Shown one piece after another: positions 10,712 to 21,138 of a stretch of 64,000 nt of DNA. Position 1 is the stretch's first letter. Every line of letters starts with the position of its first letter. The position numbers and the translations under genes were made by a program. The notes beneath the pieces are model-generated. The model did not search any database. It was not told the DNA's origin and worked only from the letters and a program-made list of their open reading frames with translations. This stretch comes from Lepidodermella squamata (lineage: Eukaryota > Gastrotricha), in assembly GCA_047495785.1 (NCBI GenBank), contig JBLDXI010000008.1, forward strand, positions 1 through 64,000. The letters are read 5' to 3'.

Positions 10712-13700
10712 TCAAGTAGATTCCGTTCCCCGCGACCTGAAGGCCAAAAGTTCCCGAATGAAGGCCCTCCAGTTAGACCGATCACAAGCTGTCTCCTCAA
10801 TTTTGTCCCAATTTAGACATTTTTCATTATAGACGCTTACAAAATTTTTGTAATTTTCAAGATTTTTTGCTTGCAATAAGCTTTGAGTGTTACAATAATC
10901 CCATCCTACCCTGGGCCTGCCTAACTTCCTTTGCCAGCCCTTGGGTGGGGTCCATAAGTACGTTTGCTTGACTAGGTTATCGTCATGCATTCTAAGAATA
11001 TGTCCTAAGAAACGTAGTCGGTTATGTTCTATTTGAGCTGAGATAGGTTCTATACCTTCACAGGTTTTTCTTATGTCAGCATTTCTGATTTTATCCATAA
11101 TTGTGACGTTGGCTATAGCCCTGAGCCACCTCATCTGCACAACATCCAGCCTCAGTTGGTGAGCTGCGGTTGCATTCCAACTTTCAGAAGCGTAGAGGAG
11201 TGTCGGAGTCATTACAGCTCGCTTGACCTTCATTTTTGAAGGGATACTGACTTGCGATTTATTATTTATGAATTTGTTTAATGCCCCGAAACAAGACCCG
11301 GCCTTTTGCATCCTCTCTTCTATTTCCAGAGTGCAAGTGCCGTCAGAGCTAATTATGCTTCCTAGATATTTAAAGGTATCTATTCTTTCCAGATTCTCCC
11401 CGTTTATTTTTAACGTGGAATCGTCAGGATTTTCGGGCGGTTTATCCGTTTCTTCGTTTTTAACCACCATATACTTGGTTTTGGCGACGTTAATTTTCAG
11501 TCCCAACTCTGTACAATTTTCCTCAAAAATTTGTAATAAATTAGCTATCTCTTTTTTGCTAGTTCCTATTAGCGTTCCGTCGTCAGCGAATGCTAGACTA
11601 TTTAACCGTTCTTTTCCTAGAGGAAAACCGCCATTTGCTATTGCTACTTGTTCGCATATAAGGTTGAAAGTTATAATGAATAAAAGCGGGGATAGTGGGC
11701 AGCCTTGTATGAGCCCCCGTCTTACGTAGAAAAAGGGTGATATTTGGTTTTCGATTTTTACTGCTACCTTATTGCTATGGTAGAAACTTTTTACTGCTTC
11801 TATCAGATCAGTCGGGATTTCGAATTTTTTCAGTGCGTCCCAGACTTTATCTCTATTTACGAGATCGTACGCTTTTTCCAGGTCTAAGAACACCAGGTGT
11901 AGCTCTCGATTATACTCAAGGGTTTTTTCTATAATTTGCCTAAGAATAAAAATACAGTCTCGTGTCCCTTTGCCTTTTTGGAAGCCAAATTGACGACTGG
12001 ACAATTTTCCTACCAAAAGGTCGCGTAATTTTCGCTCAAGAATTACAGCGTATAATTTACCTACAACGCTTAGTAGACTAATGCCGCGGTAATTTTCGCA
12101 TTTGCTTTTCGGCCCTTTATTTTTGTAAATGGGTGCAATTATCGCAGTGGACCAGTCTTCAGGTATGGTTTTAGTGTGCCAAGCTTCATTCATTAGTATA
12201 CTGAGCCACTCGATGCCCATTTCGTCGAGTACTTTAATCATTTCGGGTTTTATATCGTCAATGCCGCCGGCCTTTCCTGCTTTCATATGACCTAGCGCAT
12301 TCTTGATTTCTGCGTTAGTGATAGCCTTCAATTTATTGCCCATAAAAGGGTTTTTCGTTTGCACTAGAATTTGGTTTGTTATTGTAATTGTTTCCTCGCC
12401 GTCTAGCAGGTCTTTAAAATAGTTTCTTGCGATGTCCATAATTTTGTCTGGCTCGGTGTACATGGTACCATCTGTGTCCTGCAAAGCTTGGATATTTCGA
12501 TCATTTTTCGACTTACCCATCAATTTCTTAATTTTTTGCCAGAACTTTTGAATATTTTCCTGGTCCTTTACTTCATTTAAATCGCTTATTTCCTTCAGAT
12601 CTAATTCGTCTTTTTTTAATTTTAATTCCTTGATTTTTCGGTTTTTAAAATCGCGCGCTTCGTGATATTCTACTTCGCTTAGTTTGCCAAAGCAGAATTT
12701 TTTGTAAATTTCCCTTGTTTTGAAGATAACATTTTTGGCCTCAGGACACCACCATGATGGCTTAGGTGTTCGAAGACCTGGATTTCGCGTACCACAACAA
12801 AATTTTGCTGCTTGAATCAGGCCACTTTTCAGGTTGTGCCAAGTGACTTGTTTCGGATCTATAATTGTTCTCAGCTTGTCATTATATTCCCTAACAACTG
12901 GTTCTTCTTTTAATTTGTGAATTTTTATCACGCTTCGGCTTTCAGCCTTGCGTTCGCAAAATTTCAATTTCAGGGTCATTTTAACCAATCTGTGGTCAGT
13001 TTTGATGATCGGAAATTCATCTATTTCACACTTTTCTACTTTTTGAAAGTCACTATTTTCCATTAAAATATAGTCTATATAGGATTTCTTCTCGCCGTCT
13101 AGTGATTTCCGGTAGAAGGTAAAACCGCACGAAGGAAAATAGGTGTTCACAAATTTCAGATTGTTAGCTCTAGCGAAATCTGCCCAATGAGTGCCCTTCT
13201 GATTTTCTTCTCCGTAACCATGTGGGCCTATTGTTCTTGAAAAGTTGCTCCTTCCTACACGCGCATTTAAATCACCCATGATGATTGTAGTGGAGTTGGC
13301 TGCCAATAGCTTATTATACTCTAATTCCACATCGTCCACAAATTTTTGTGACGCTGTTAGATCGCCATCAGCTGGGGCGTAGACAACTATTAGGTGTAAT
13401 GTTTCTTGGTGGGCTTTTAGTGAAACTGTCATCATTCGGTCTGAAATATTATTTATTTTGTGTACAATGATTTCGGGAGAGTTTCTAATAACGACTCCGA
13501 CACCTCTCTGCGCTTCCTTTCCTCCAGAGTAATACATAGTGTGTTTACCGATTTCTAGCTCCCCGGAACCTGTCCTCCTGACCTCCTGGAGCCCCATTGC
13601 CAATAGATTATTGTAACGTTTCCAAAATATCAAAATCTTTTTCGTTAAATGTTCCTACATTTATTGTCCCGATTTTTTCGTATTTGAGTAATTCTGAATT

Positions 13701-13793
13701 CGTACAATTTTCGGCAGCTTGATTATGAATTTTCCTACCTTTACCTCTCCTTTTGGACCTTCTTCGCCAGGAGTAGACTCTTCTTGACTTCAC
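10712..13793 (-). CDS. LINE B ORF2: APE endonuclease plus reverse transcriptase
   Basis: ORF2 makes the enzyme that nicks the target and reverse-transcribes element RNA. The N-terminus (13608-13793) contains KIGTINVGTFNE, the start of an APE endonuclease. A frameshift in the 13608-13633 overlap leads into a 973-residue frame. Endonuclease motifs seen are LQEVRR, GDLNARVG, SYIDYIL and TDHRLV. RT motifs are NYRGISLLSVVGKLYA, LHLVFLDLEKAYDLV, GLIQGCPLSPLLF and LAFADDGTLIG. The tail carries RLRFLGHILRM and a GRPRVGW-type basic stretch, as in RTE-clade proteins. The frameshift is either a real mutation or a base-calling indel; with it corrected the enzyme would look complete. Confidence 0.9.
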
Positions 13794-13891
13794 GCTCTCG
13801 CTGATCTCCTTATCACGTCCGTAATCATTCCAGTTAGTTTTTCTCGTTACTTCTTCAGCTATCTCTTCTTCCAGAATCTCGAATCTGTTTT

Positions 13892-14791
13892 TCAGTAGTA
13901 ACCCATCGGGGGGTAGCCGCCCATCTGTTGTTGCTGGGGAAACGGGGGTGGGTAGAAGTATTGCGGCATTTGTCGCCTCATACCCATCATCTCTTGTCTT
14001 GGTAGCCGTCCCATCCCGGGTCCAAAGCGTGGTGTTCTCAGCTGCTGCTCACTTCTGTCTCGAGGACTTGGACATTCTCGTTGGAGGTGCCCGTAGCCAT
14101 GACAGTTTGAACACTGACCCTTCTCGACTCGCTGTGTTGGTTTGAATACTTCTTTCTCCTTCTCTTCTTTTGCCGCCTCGTAGTTTGAATTTGGTTTGTT
14201 CTTTATCTCAAACTTGTCGATTGGCGACAGATATCTGCCAATTTCAACCTTCCCTTGATAGATGGATGCACCTTGAATTTCGAGACCTCGAATTCCTTCT
14301 CCCTCCATCTTGTTTTTCTCCTCGGTCACTGCTACCGTGACCTCTCCCATATGTGAAGTGAGCGGTTTCTCGGCCCTTAGAGGAGCCATCCAGCTCGTTC
14401 TCGCCAGTTCCAAGGCTGTTTTGACATTTCTTTTTCCATCTTCTAAGAAGCGGATTCTTTTGGCGTTGACATTGATGGTTTTTTCGACTTTCCAGGTCAC
14501 TTTCGGCAGGATTTGCTTCAGTGTTGCTTCTTGATCTGCGAAAGTTGATAGACCGGACGCGTCGATACAGTCTTCCAATAGAAACTTGTCTATAATGTGC
14601 TTCCTCCTTTCTTCTTCTTTCTTCTCCGCTTTATCTGCCATCTCTTCGACCAGACACATCATCAGTTCTTCAAGGATCGAATGGACATTTCCAAGCGATA
14701 TGCCATTCCTCTCCAGAAACCGGTTTATCTCCGCGTCGTTCATCTTCTTCATCTCCTCCATGAGAGCCTTTAGATGTTGCAGCGTCTTCAT
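13892..14791 (-). CDS. LINE B ORF1: CCHC nucleic-acid-binding protein (299 aa)
   Basis: The first ~110 residues are Glu/Lys/Met-rich and likely coiled coil. The middle part (TSHMGEV, RGLEIQGASIYQG) is shared with LINE A ORF1. Near residue 230 there is one CCHC zinc knuckle (C-x2-C-x4-H-x4-C: CSNCHGYGHLQREC), followed by an Arg/Pro/Met/Gln-rich tail. Zinc-knuckle ORF1 proteins bind LINE RNA. The ATG lies about 80 bp after the element's 5' end, and ORF1 precedes ORF2 by about 100 bp in the usual order. Confidence 0.85.
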   Translation of the reverse strand: MKTLQHLKALMEEMKKMNDAEINRFLERNGISLGNVHSILEELMMCLVEEMADKAEKKEEERRKHIIDKFLLEDCIDASGLSTFADQEATLKQILPKVTWKVEKTINVNAKRIRFLEDGKRNVKTALELARTSWMAPLRAEKPLTSHMGEVTVAVTEEKNKMEGEGIRGLEIQGASIYQGKVEIGRYLSPIDKFEIKNKPNSNYEAAKEEKEKEVFKPTQRVEKGQCSNCHGYGHLQRECPSPRDRSEQQLRTPRFGPGMGRLPRQEMMGMRRQMPQYFYPPPFPQQQQMGGYPPMGYY

Positions 14792-14879
14792 GTCAATATT
14801 TTTTATAACAAAACCTCAGAAAACCTTAGAATTCGAAAATCGATACGCAGATATTAAATAAATAAATACTAAAAATGTT

Positions 14880-17125
14880 TACAATTTTTTTTGCCACTTT
14901 TCTGTCTGCACTTATTACAACGATCTCAATTTCGACGACCTCCACCCTGCGGTTGGCGGAGTTCGTGACGGGGGAACCTAACGCGGTCAGTGGTTGTGTG
15001 GGTTGATGTTATCGGGAGGGTGACTATCTATGGAATCGATCAATTCGATCTATGCATCCAGGATCCAGGGTCTGCGAGAGAGCAGTTGAGAGAGTAGTTA
15101 TAGATAATAAGGGCAAAGAAAACAAGAGAAGTTGGGGTCATTTGTGGTTCGTCCAGTGCTCGGTGAACACTGTTGAGTACACTGTTAGAGTCGAGTCGAG
15201 TTGAGCTCCTCACTTGAACCTGACTGCAAACTTGCCTGGTCTCTACCCAGTAACTCTAACTTGAATTCAATTGGAAGACTCAATTGGAAGGTTAGTGCAA
15301 GTAGCGGCGGTATGAGTCGTGAATCGCAAGGGCAATAGGCCGTCAAAACAGCGATCTGCAATATGCCAGAATAAGAGCGCAGTTGCATTGAATCATAATA
15401 TAATTGGTCGAAACAGCGCCATCGATGCCCATTTTAGTTGTTTCAACTATGCACATGCGAGCACAACGAGCAACAACCCTCCATCGCCTCCCCTGTTAGA
15501 AACAGGAGATACATAGCAATAAATATTCTTTCCGATCAAGCCATTTTAAATCAACAGCTGAGATGATAGCACTACTCTTATTGCCTCGTTAAACGTCAAA
15601 CAAGGGCATGAGACCTCGAAACTCTCCATGTTCTGATCAAGCTTCAATCTCAAATCTCAGAGTGGCTTACGAAGCAACTCCGCGGAATTCCTCTGCGACA
15701 GTCCATCAAGAATGACAGATTCCCCAAAGGATAGCAGAACTTTTTGGCTCACTAACCGAGGTGCTGTTGTTGTGACATTACCTCACTCATCATTTGGTAC
15801 TTGTTTGTCAATGTAAAGGCGCGCTGCTTTCCTCTCTTATAAAGAGACGAAGCGATTCTCTCGCGAATAAGGATTAAGAATAAAGATTGGAATAGCTGGA
15901 ATAGCTTGGTTAGGAATAGCTGTGTAATTTTTCATTCGGTACTTATCGTCTGATTTTAATTTAGCATTAGTGTTTAGCATTAATGCAATCTTGAAGCTTG
16001 TAATAACTTGATTTTACATGAAATGAAGGGAACGAAGCGGCATTAGAAGCTCAAATGTGCTGGGTTTGAAAAGTTAATACCACTTGAAATTAATTTCCAT
16101 ACATAAATTGCCAAATGAATTGCATGCTACTGATGCACGCTGACACAACCGGGCGATGCGGGAGCGGATGATCCGCGAGTTGGATGGCACTGCAGATGCC
16201 GCTTCATCTTGCGTCGACTAAAGTCAGCCAAGAATGGCACAGCCTGGCCTAAGGTAATATAACCGTAGTTTTAGTGAACACCATCACTAACGCTCCAATC
16301 AAGGAGTTTTACAGCCAACTTTACAGCTAACAAGCCTTTTGGCCTCAGCGATTTGTTTCTTAGATGAAAGCTTGTTGTCAATCGTTAAGCCCAGAGTGAC
16401 TAAAGCATTTTTATTTGTAGGAGTATTGGCGACTGGCGATACCGTGGACCGTGCAGTGCAGATACCGTGGGAAATGGAGAATGAGAAACTTTGAGAAAGT
16501 CATTTTCGACTTATAACATGCATAACGTCATTGATTTAAGAATCTTTTATTCTTTCAATTTGCGTTGCAACAATTTATAATTGATATCACAGTGTCCCGG
16601 CATTCGGGCACCCATGATGCCGGACCCTTTTCCCCTTGAGCCTACAATTCAAGACCAGCGTTGGATTTCGCTAGCTGGTAGACGAAACGTTCACGCTGGC
16701 CTGGTAGATCTGCGCGGTTTAGCCCCTGACCTGCTCATCGCTCATCTCACAGAGAGAGAAGCCGCAAGGGAATTATGTCAGAGACCACAGCTGAAAAACT
16801 CAACAAAAACTAAACTAAACTTTATTGGCGTGCAAGCATCATCTACATGATTGTAACCCTGGGACAAGAATGTAGCACATGGTAAGGCATATTTATCAAA
16901 AGCACTCAAGTGTTTATCTAGTGGCTATTGCTGGCGAAAGGCTGAGAATGTCGGATCACAGAGCCGTATATAGGGTGTTAACCAGAGGATGTCGCAGATC
17001 TACGGGTATTGCTGTCCGTGTTGGCGTCAATCTTTTGCACCATAGAGCTTTTGCACCGTGCGACACCGCAAGCTCCATTGCCAGCAAACCGACTTTGACG
17101 AGTGTCGTGCGGTTTCGCTTGGTTA
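14880..17125. other. Gene-poor stretch, no supported gene
   Basis: I see no frame with protein-like content here. Small features are a TATAAAG-type box at about 15,839, three AATAGCTGG-like repeats near 15,890-15,925 and a short CCGGCAT/ATGCCGG inverted pair near 16,595-16,625. The longer open frames (16581-16850, 16879-17262) resemble no family, and the second is cut by a hAT insertion. Confidence 0.6.
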
Positions 17126-17133
17126 CTGCTGAC

Positions 17134-17860
17134 CAGGGCCGGATTAACGCATATGCACAGAGAGCACGTGCCCAGGGGCCGCCAGTCAAAAAGGGCCGCC
17201 AGAAAGTGGTGAAATGTTCACTTTTACTAAACATTCCCGGAAGATTTTTGGGCCTTTATTAGGTCGTTATGCTTTGCAATTGAGAGCCTTTCCAAGCATC
17301 CGGATCAGACTATTTTTTTAATTTTGCTTGAATTTTGATCGCTTCGCTCGCTAGTTCATCAACTATTGTACAATTTATTTCATCATTTCTACCCCTATTC
17401 AATTCATTTTGAACAAGCGTAAAACTCAATGAAGCCTGAACCTTGCCTCAATGTTTTCCGAGTTTACCGAGTTTATTAGAATGAAACAGGAAAAGCAAGG
17501 ATTTTTCTGCATGAGAAAAACGATTTTCAGGAATATTCTTGGAAAATTTCTCGCTTCGCTCCTGGTAAGGTGACAACATTCCAAAGTTGCGGTTATTTTG
17601 TTGGAAAATCGAAAGCACTTATTAACATCAACTCCAGCTATGTGAGCAATGTTAGGTGGCTTGCAGCAACAGAATACCAAAGCAAAATTAAATTACAAAA
17701 GGAATTTTTGCTTTTGAATCTCTATTCCATCAGGAAATTGAGAAAATTGACGTTAGTCACGGTTGCAGGTATGAAAACCTAGTTTTAGCGGAAAAATATG
17801 AAGAGTAGGGCCGCCAACCAGGAAGTGCCCAGGGGCCACCCGAATGTTAATCCGGCCCTG
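17134..17860. mobile_element. Non-autonomous hAT element with perfect 8 bp target duplication
   Basis: The 727 bp element starts CAGGGCCGGATTAAC and ends GTTAATCCGGCCCTG, exact 15 bp terminal inverted repeats that extend imperfectly inward (both ends include GTGCCCAGGGGCC in inverted orientation). It is flanked by identical 8 bp copies CTGCTGAC at 17126-17133 and 17861-17868. An 8 bp duplication with CAGGG-type ends is the hallmark of hAT transposons. There is no transposase inside, so it depends on an enzyme in trans. Confidence 0.9.
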
Positions 17861-17994
17861 CTGCTGACCGAGATGATTGGGTGATCTTGACAAGGATCGA
17901 CGACCGAGTGTATTGCTGTCACCCAGCCGGAGCAGTAGGGGTTAAGTGCTCTGCTTAGTTACACACGCGCCAAGACTTGAAGGCGAACCACTGT

Positions 17995-18440
17995 ATCAAT
18001 CAATCAATCAATCAATCATTTTATTATTTCTTATTCGAAAATGAAAATAATGCACCAATGTTATAATAAGTTTTATACAGTAAACAAATTCGAACACGAG
18101 GACGCTAGGCACCCAAGATCAAGATTTACACCTTCTTAACACCTAATGATATGAATGGCACAACTTCATATTCTATTAATAATCATAACAACATTCATGT
18201 TTTCTTTTTTCAAATACTTCAGCTAATATTTTAACAACAACTTCAGTTTTTCTTTAAAGAATATACAGGAGGACTCTAGGGATAGATCACCGGGAAGATT
18301 GTTCCACCAGGCAATAACTTGGAACGCAAAGGATCCGCGGAATGCAGCCAAGTAGCAGATAACAGTAGCAGATTTACTCCATGATGACTTGATTATCCTC
18401 AGCCGCGTCTGAACACGTAATGTAAAGCGCAGTACATATG
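17995..18440 (-). pseudogene. CR1/L2-like LINE 3' end with (TGAT)n tail
   Basis: Minus-strand translation from about 18440 to the stop at 18223-18225 gives roughly 70 residues without a break, including FRGSFAFQVIAWWNNLPGDL, the aromatic WNxLP motif that ends the RT protein of CR1/Jockey-type LINEs. About 200 bp of 3' UTR follow, then six TGAT units at 17995-18020. The copy is 5'-truncated, as is usual. It has no start codon and is easily overlooked. Confidence 0.7.
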
Positions 18441-18837
18441 GAGGTCTGAAGGTACAATCAGATCAGTTTTGCATACACAAGAGGCGTGCGATACTAAATT
18501 TCAAAGCATTGGGAGATCAAGAAACTTCAGGATAATCTTATTTTGCAATTCATCTTCAGAGGTGGACAGCGGCAACCAAAAGCGAGACTAAAAGCGACAC
18601 CTGTTGATGATTTGGCCTGTTGCCAGGGAGCAGAAATCACTAAGATTAGCTCCAGATTTTAAATCGCGCGCTCGAAAAAATTCATTCGACCGCCTGAATT
18701 ACAAAAATAAAATTATAGCAAAATATTTTTTATCTTTAAATATTGACCTTTACAACGCTGGCCATTTTTCACATTAATAAAGCTTCAGACCGACACACGA
18801 AAACCGCGTCTACAACGGGGGTTCCCCCCGTCACACG

Positions 18838-19485
18838 TCTCTCCAAGGCAGGAACAATAGCCTCACTGACCTCGTTAGCGCTATAACCCAGTTTCGACTG
18901 AAATTGGAAATGTTGATCACATGTCTGGAGAGCGAACCAATCGATTTGACGCATTTCCCCACAGTCACTGAGGTGGGAGAGGAATACGCCCAAAGCAACA
19001 AAGAGCTTTACATTACGTGCCTGAAATCGGTATCATCCGAGTTTAATCGTCGTTTCAACACAGACGATTTTCAACGTCTTCGCCTCTATTGTCGAGTTAT
19101 GACTAGTCCACTTTGCCTGAACAACGACGACATGAAAGTACTTATCGACATGTTGCAACTTTCAAAGGCTGGGCTGCAGAACGATTTAATCAAAATGAAA
19201 TCCGCCAAAGATCTGGCTACTGGTAACCAGTTAGTTTCCATGAAAGAGGTGGCTAACGCCGAACACCCTACTTTGCGCCTTGCCTATTCTAAATTAGCAA
19301 CTTTCTTTGCCACGACTTACGATTGCGAAGCGACATTTTCCGTCTTGAAGTTCATCAAATCGCCGCATCGAACAAGAATGACTGATGAACTGTTGGACGC
19401 TTCGCTGAGATGCGCAGTTGGTGATCGGCCAGATTTGATGGAGATCTACAGAAAAACGATATCCAAACCCCACTCGTCTCATTGA
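18838..19485 (+). pseudogene. hAT transposase C-terminal fragment
   Basis: The open frame can be followed upstream of the first ATG (18904) to about 18838. It encodes the C-terminal dimerisation part of a hAT transposase of the SCAND3/ZBED5-like type: HPTLRLAYSKLATFFATTYDCEATFSVLKFIKSPHRTRMTDELLDASLRCAV, in which ATFSVLKFIKSPHRTRMTDE is the most diagnostic stretch. The N-terminal BED finger and catalytic residues are missing. It ends at a normal stop, so only the 3' part of the gene is present. Confidence 0.8.
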
Positions 19486-19614
19486 ATGATAGCTTCGAAA
19501 TTTGAGCGATGTGTTGTGAGCTCCGTTGTGAAGGAACCATGATGTTCAGGGTGATGTTCCCGCGTGCGAACCACTGGTTTATTAGTTGTTTAATATGCGT
19601 CGTACATGATGCGA

Positions 19615-19690
19615 ATTATTATTATTTATTATTATGGATTTTATCATTATTATTATTATTATTAATATGGATTTTATTATATCCATAAAA
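19615..19690. repeat. ATT-rich microsatellite
   Basis: Imperfect ATT/TAT repeats with two copies of ATGGATTTTAT. It lies just after the hAT fragment and may be decayed element tail sequence. Confidence 0.7.
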
Positions 19691-19944
19691 AATCGAAAAT
19701 GAGATTTTTACTGTTTCGGGCTCAGAATTTAACGCCCGTTATTATTCTGAAAACCGCATCTCAAAATTCGCCAGGGATCAAAAGTATTATATCCACTTTC
19801 CTGCCTTTTTTTACTAGGTCACTTTATCGGCAGAATCAACAGTATTATCTCCATGGCATGAGTTCGAAAGGGCACAAAAAGTATTATATCCAGCAAAAAA
19901 TCACTCAATCGCGAGCAAAATGGTGATGAAAAAATCGCCAAAAT

Positions 19945-20180
19945 GTGAATGCCTGCATGAGGAATCGAACCACAACAGTGCGATTGTCGATGCCAAACAA
20001 AAAATAACCCTCTTTGTCCACGCTTAAAAAGAAAAATCGGCAAAAAGGGATGCAAGCACGGGGACTCGAACCACTCTATGTAAAAACACCATAACACAAA
20101 AACAAAAAAGTACGAAACAGTATTATACCCAATATATGTCTCGATAGCGCAAAAACGGTGCATCACCGGTAAACATGGTC
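19945..20180 (-). repeat. Two B-box-like (tRNA-promoter-like) repeat units
   Basis: On the minus strand two similar units about 95 bp apart carry GTGGTTCGAGTCCC and GTGGTTCGATTCCT, each followed by a GCATGCAGGCAT/GTGCTTGCATCC-like segment and a TTTTTGCCGATTTTT run. GGTTCGANTCC is the B-box of tRNA genes. No cloverleaf or A-box could be folded by eye, so these are better called SINE-like or degenerate tRNA-like repeats than tRNA genes. Confidence 0.4.
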
Positions 20181-20565
20181 GGCGCCATTCGTGATTAACA
20201 ACCCCCATGTTCGACATAGTGACATATTTTACTGAACATTTCGAAAATAAATATGCTTTGTTCGATGTATCTCAAAATTATTTCTCTTGGATATAATCCT
20301 TTTGGCCGCACCGACGACGAGATACGATTACTTTACTAGTAAGATGAATCTTCTCTCGATGTAGATCACATCTACATTTACTCTACTTCAACATACATAA
20401 ATTCCGGCTTTTTTTCCTTGGGGCGTCCAACTGAAAAATCAAAAACCCCGGGAGCAGCATTACAATTGTGTTGCTAACGTAAACAAATTCTTCATGTAAA
20501 TGAAAAATTATCATTTAAAAAATTTTGATTTGTCGAAAAATAATTTTTAAACAAATAAAATCAAC

Positions 20566-20637
20566 GGGATCCATAAAAAGCTGCTAGTAGCGAGGGATTG
20601 CTCTTATCGGGGTTGCTTATATCGAGGGAGCACTGTA
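20566..20637 (-). mobile_element. Solo pogo-like terminal inverted repeat
   Basis: Read on the minus strand from a TA dinucleotide, the sequence begins CAGTGCTCCCTCGATATAAG and goes on with CCCCGATAAGAGCAA, a repeated 'CCTCGATATAA' pattern as in pogo/Tigger terminal repeats, which duplicate TA. No partner repeat or transposase was found nearby. Confidence 0.5.
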
Positions 20638-20896
20638 TTACTGTGTAACAACCAATCGGACCGAGTGTAACAACCAAAGTCGAAGTAACGTCCGGGAAAG
20701 CCCGTCGTATCGTCATATTTAGGAGGCTTCGGAGCCCCTCGGAGCGGAAGATTCCAACAAATTGTCTTGCTTCGCTAGTTATATTATACAAATAACGTGT
20801 TATTTTCACCGATGCAGCACACAGCTTTTCGAACGAAGTTGATACCAACAAATCTCATCATTCTCATTCTCCAACAAATCGTTTGCTTCAAAAAAC

Positions 20897-21050
20897 CAGT
20901 GCTCCGAGTATGGGGGGAAGGGGGTAAACAAACCCCCCTGGCATTCGAAAATTTCTGAAAAACGTAAGGGTGTCCCTCCTGTTGATTTGCTAATTTTGGG
21001 CTCAAAATGGCTCTATTTACCCCCCTCAGAGCTGGACCTAGTCGGATCAC
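20897..21050 (+). repeat. Dispersed ~150 bp repeat, copy 1
   Basis: Contains a GGGGGAAGGGGG tract, a CGAAAATTTCTGAAAAACGTAAGGG-like segment and GGACCTAGTCGGATCAC. The same order recurs at 23966-24118, in the same orientation. Family unknown. Confidence 0.65.
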
Positions 21051-21138
21051 TGCAAAAAACCCTACGAAACATCATAGACCCATTTTTATTCCCCGCAAGT
21101 CAGGAAGATGAAAAATCCAGATAAAATCATATTTATTT

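Larger units (their letters stand above)
5777..11302. repeat. Right arm of 11.3 kb palindrome
   Basis: Reverse-complement copy of 1-5526. It is the more intact arm for LINE B: the element's reverse transcriptase frame passes without a break from inside the arm (10712) out to 13633, so the palindrome boundary near 11,302 falls inside a coding frame rather than at an element end. It is not uniformly better, since LINE A has an extra A near 8956 that shifts its RT frame, and there is an extra G near 6072. Confidence 0.95.
10653..14870 (-). mobile_element. Nearly full-length RTE-like LINE (copy B)
   Basis: This 4.2 kb element has ORF1 with a CCHC knuckle (13892-14791), ORF2 with APE endonuclease and reverse transcriptase (10712-13793, one frameshift) and a TTTA 3' tail. 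Its 5' end (TTTATTTAATATCTGCG) also follows a short TTTA tract, as in copy A, which suggests insertion into TTTA microsatellites. The single frameshift and otherwise open frames point to a young copy. Confidence 0.85.

Noticed and set aside
11223-11729. 168-codon plus-strand frame
   Set aside because: Antisense of the LINE B reverse transcriptase, which has all its catalytic motifs.
16879-17262. 127-codon open frame
   Set aside because: No family resemblance, and its 3' third lies inside the hAT insertion, so it cannot be an old gene.
17995-18020. CRISPR-like or regulatory repeat (TCAA)n
   Set aside because: It is the simple-repeat tail of the CR1-like LINE end; no spacers, and the DNA is eukaryotic.
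19945-20180. True tRNA genes
   Set aside because: Only B-box-like sequence is present; no acceptor stem, anticodon arm or A-box could be formed.
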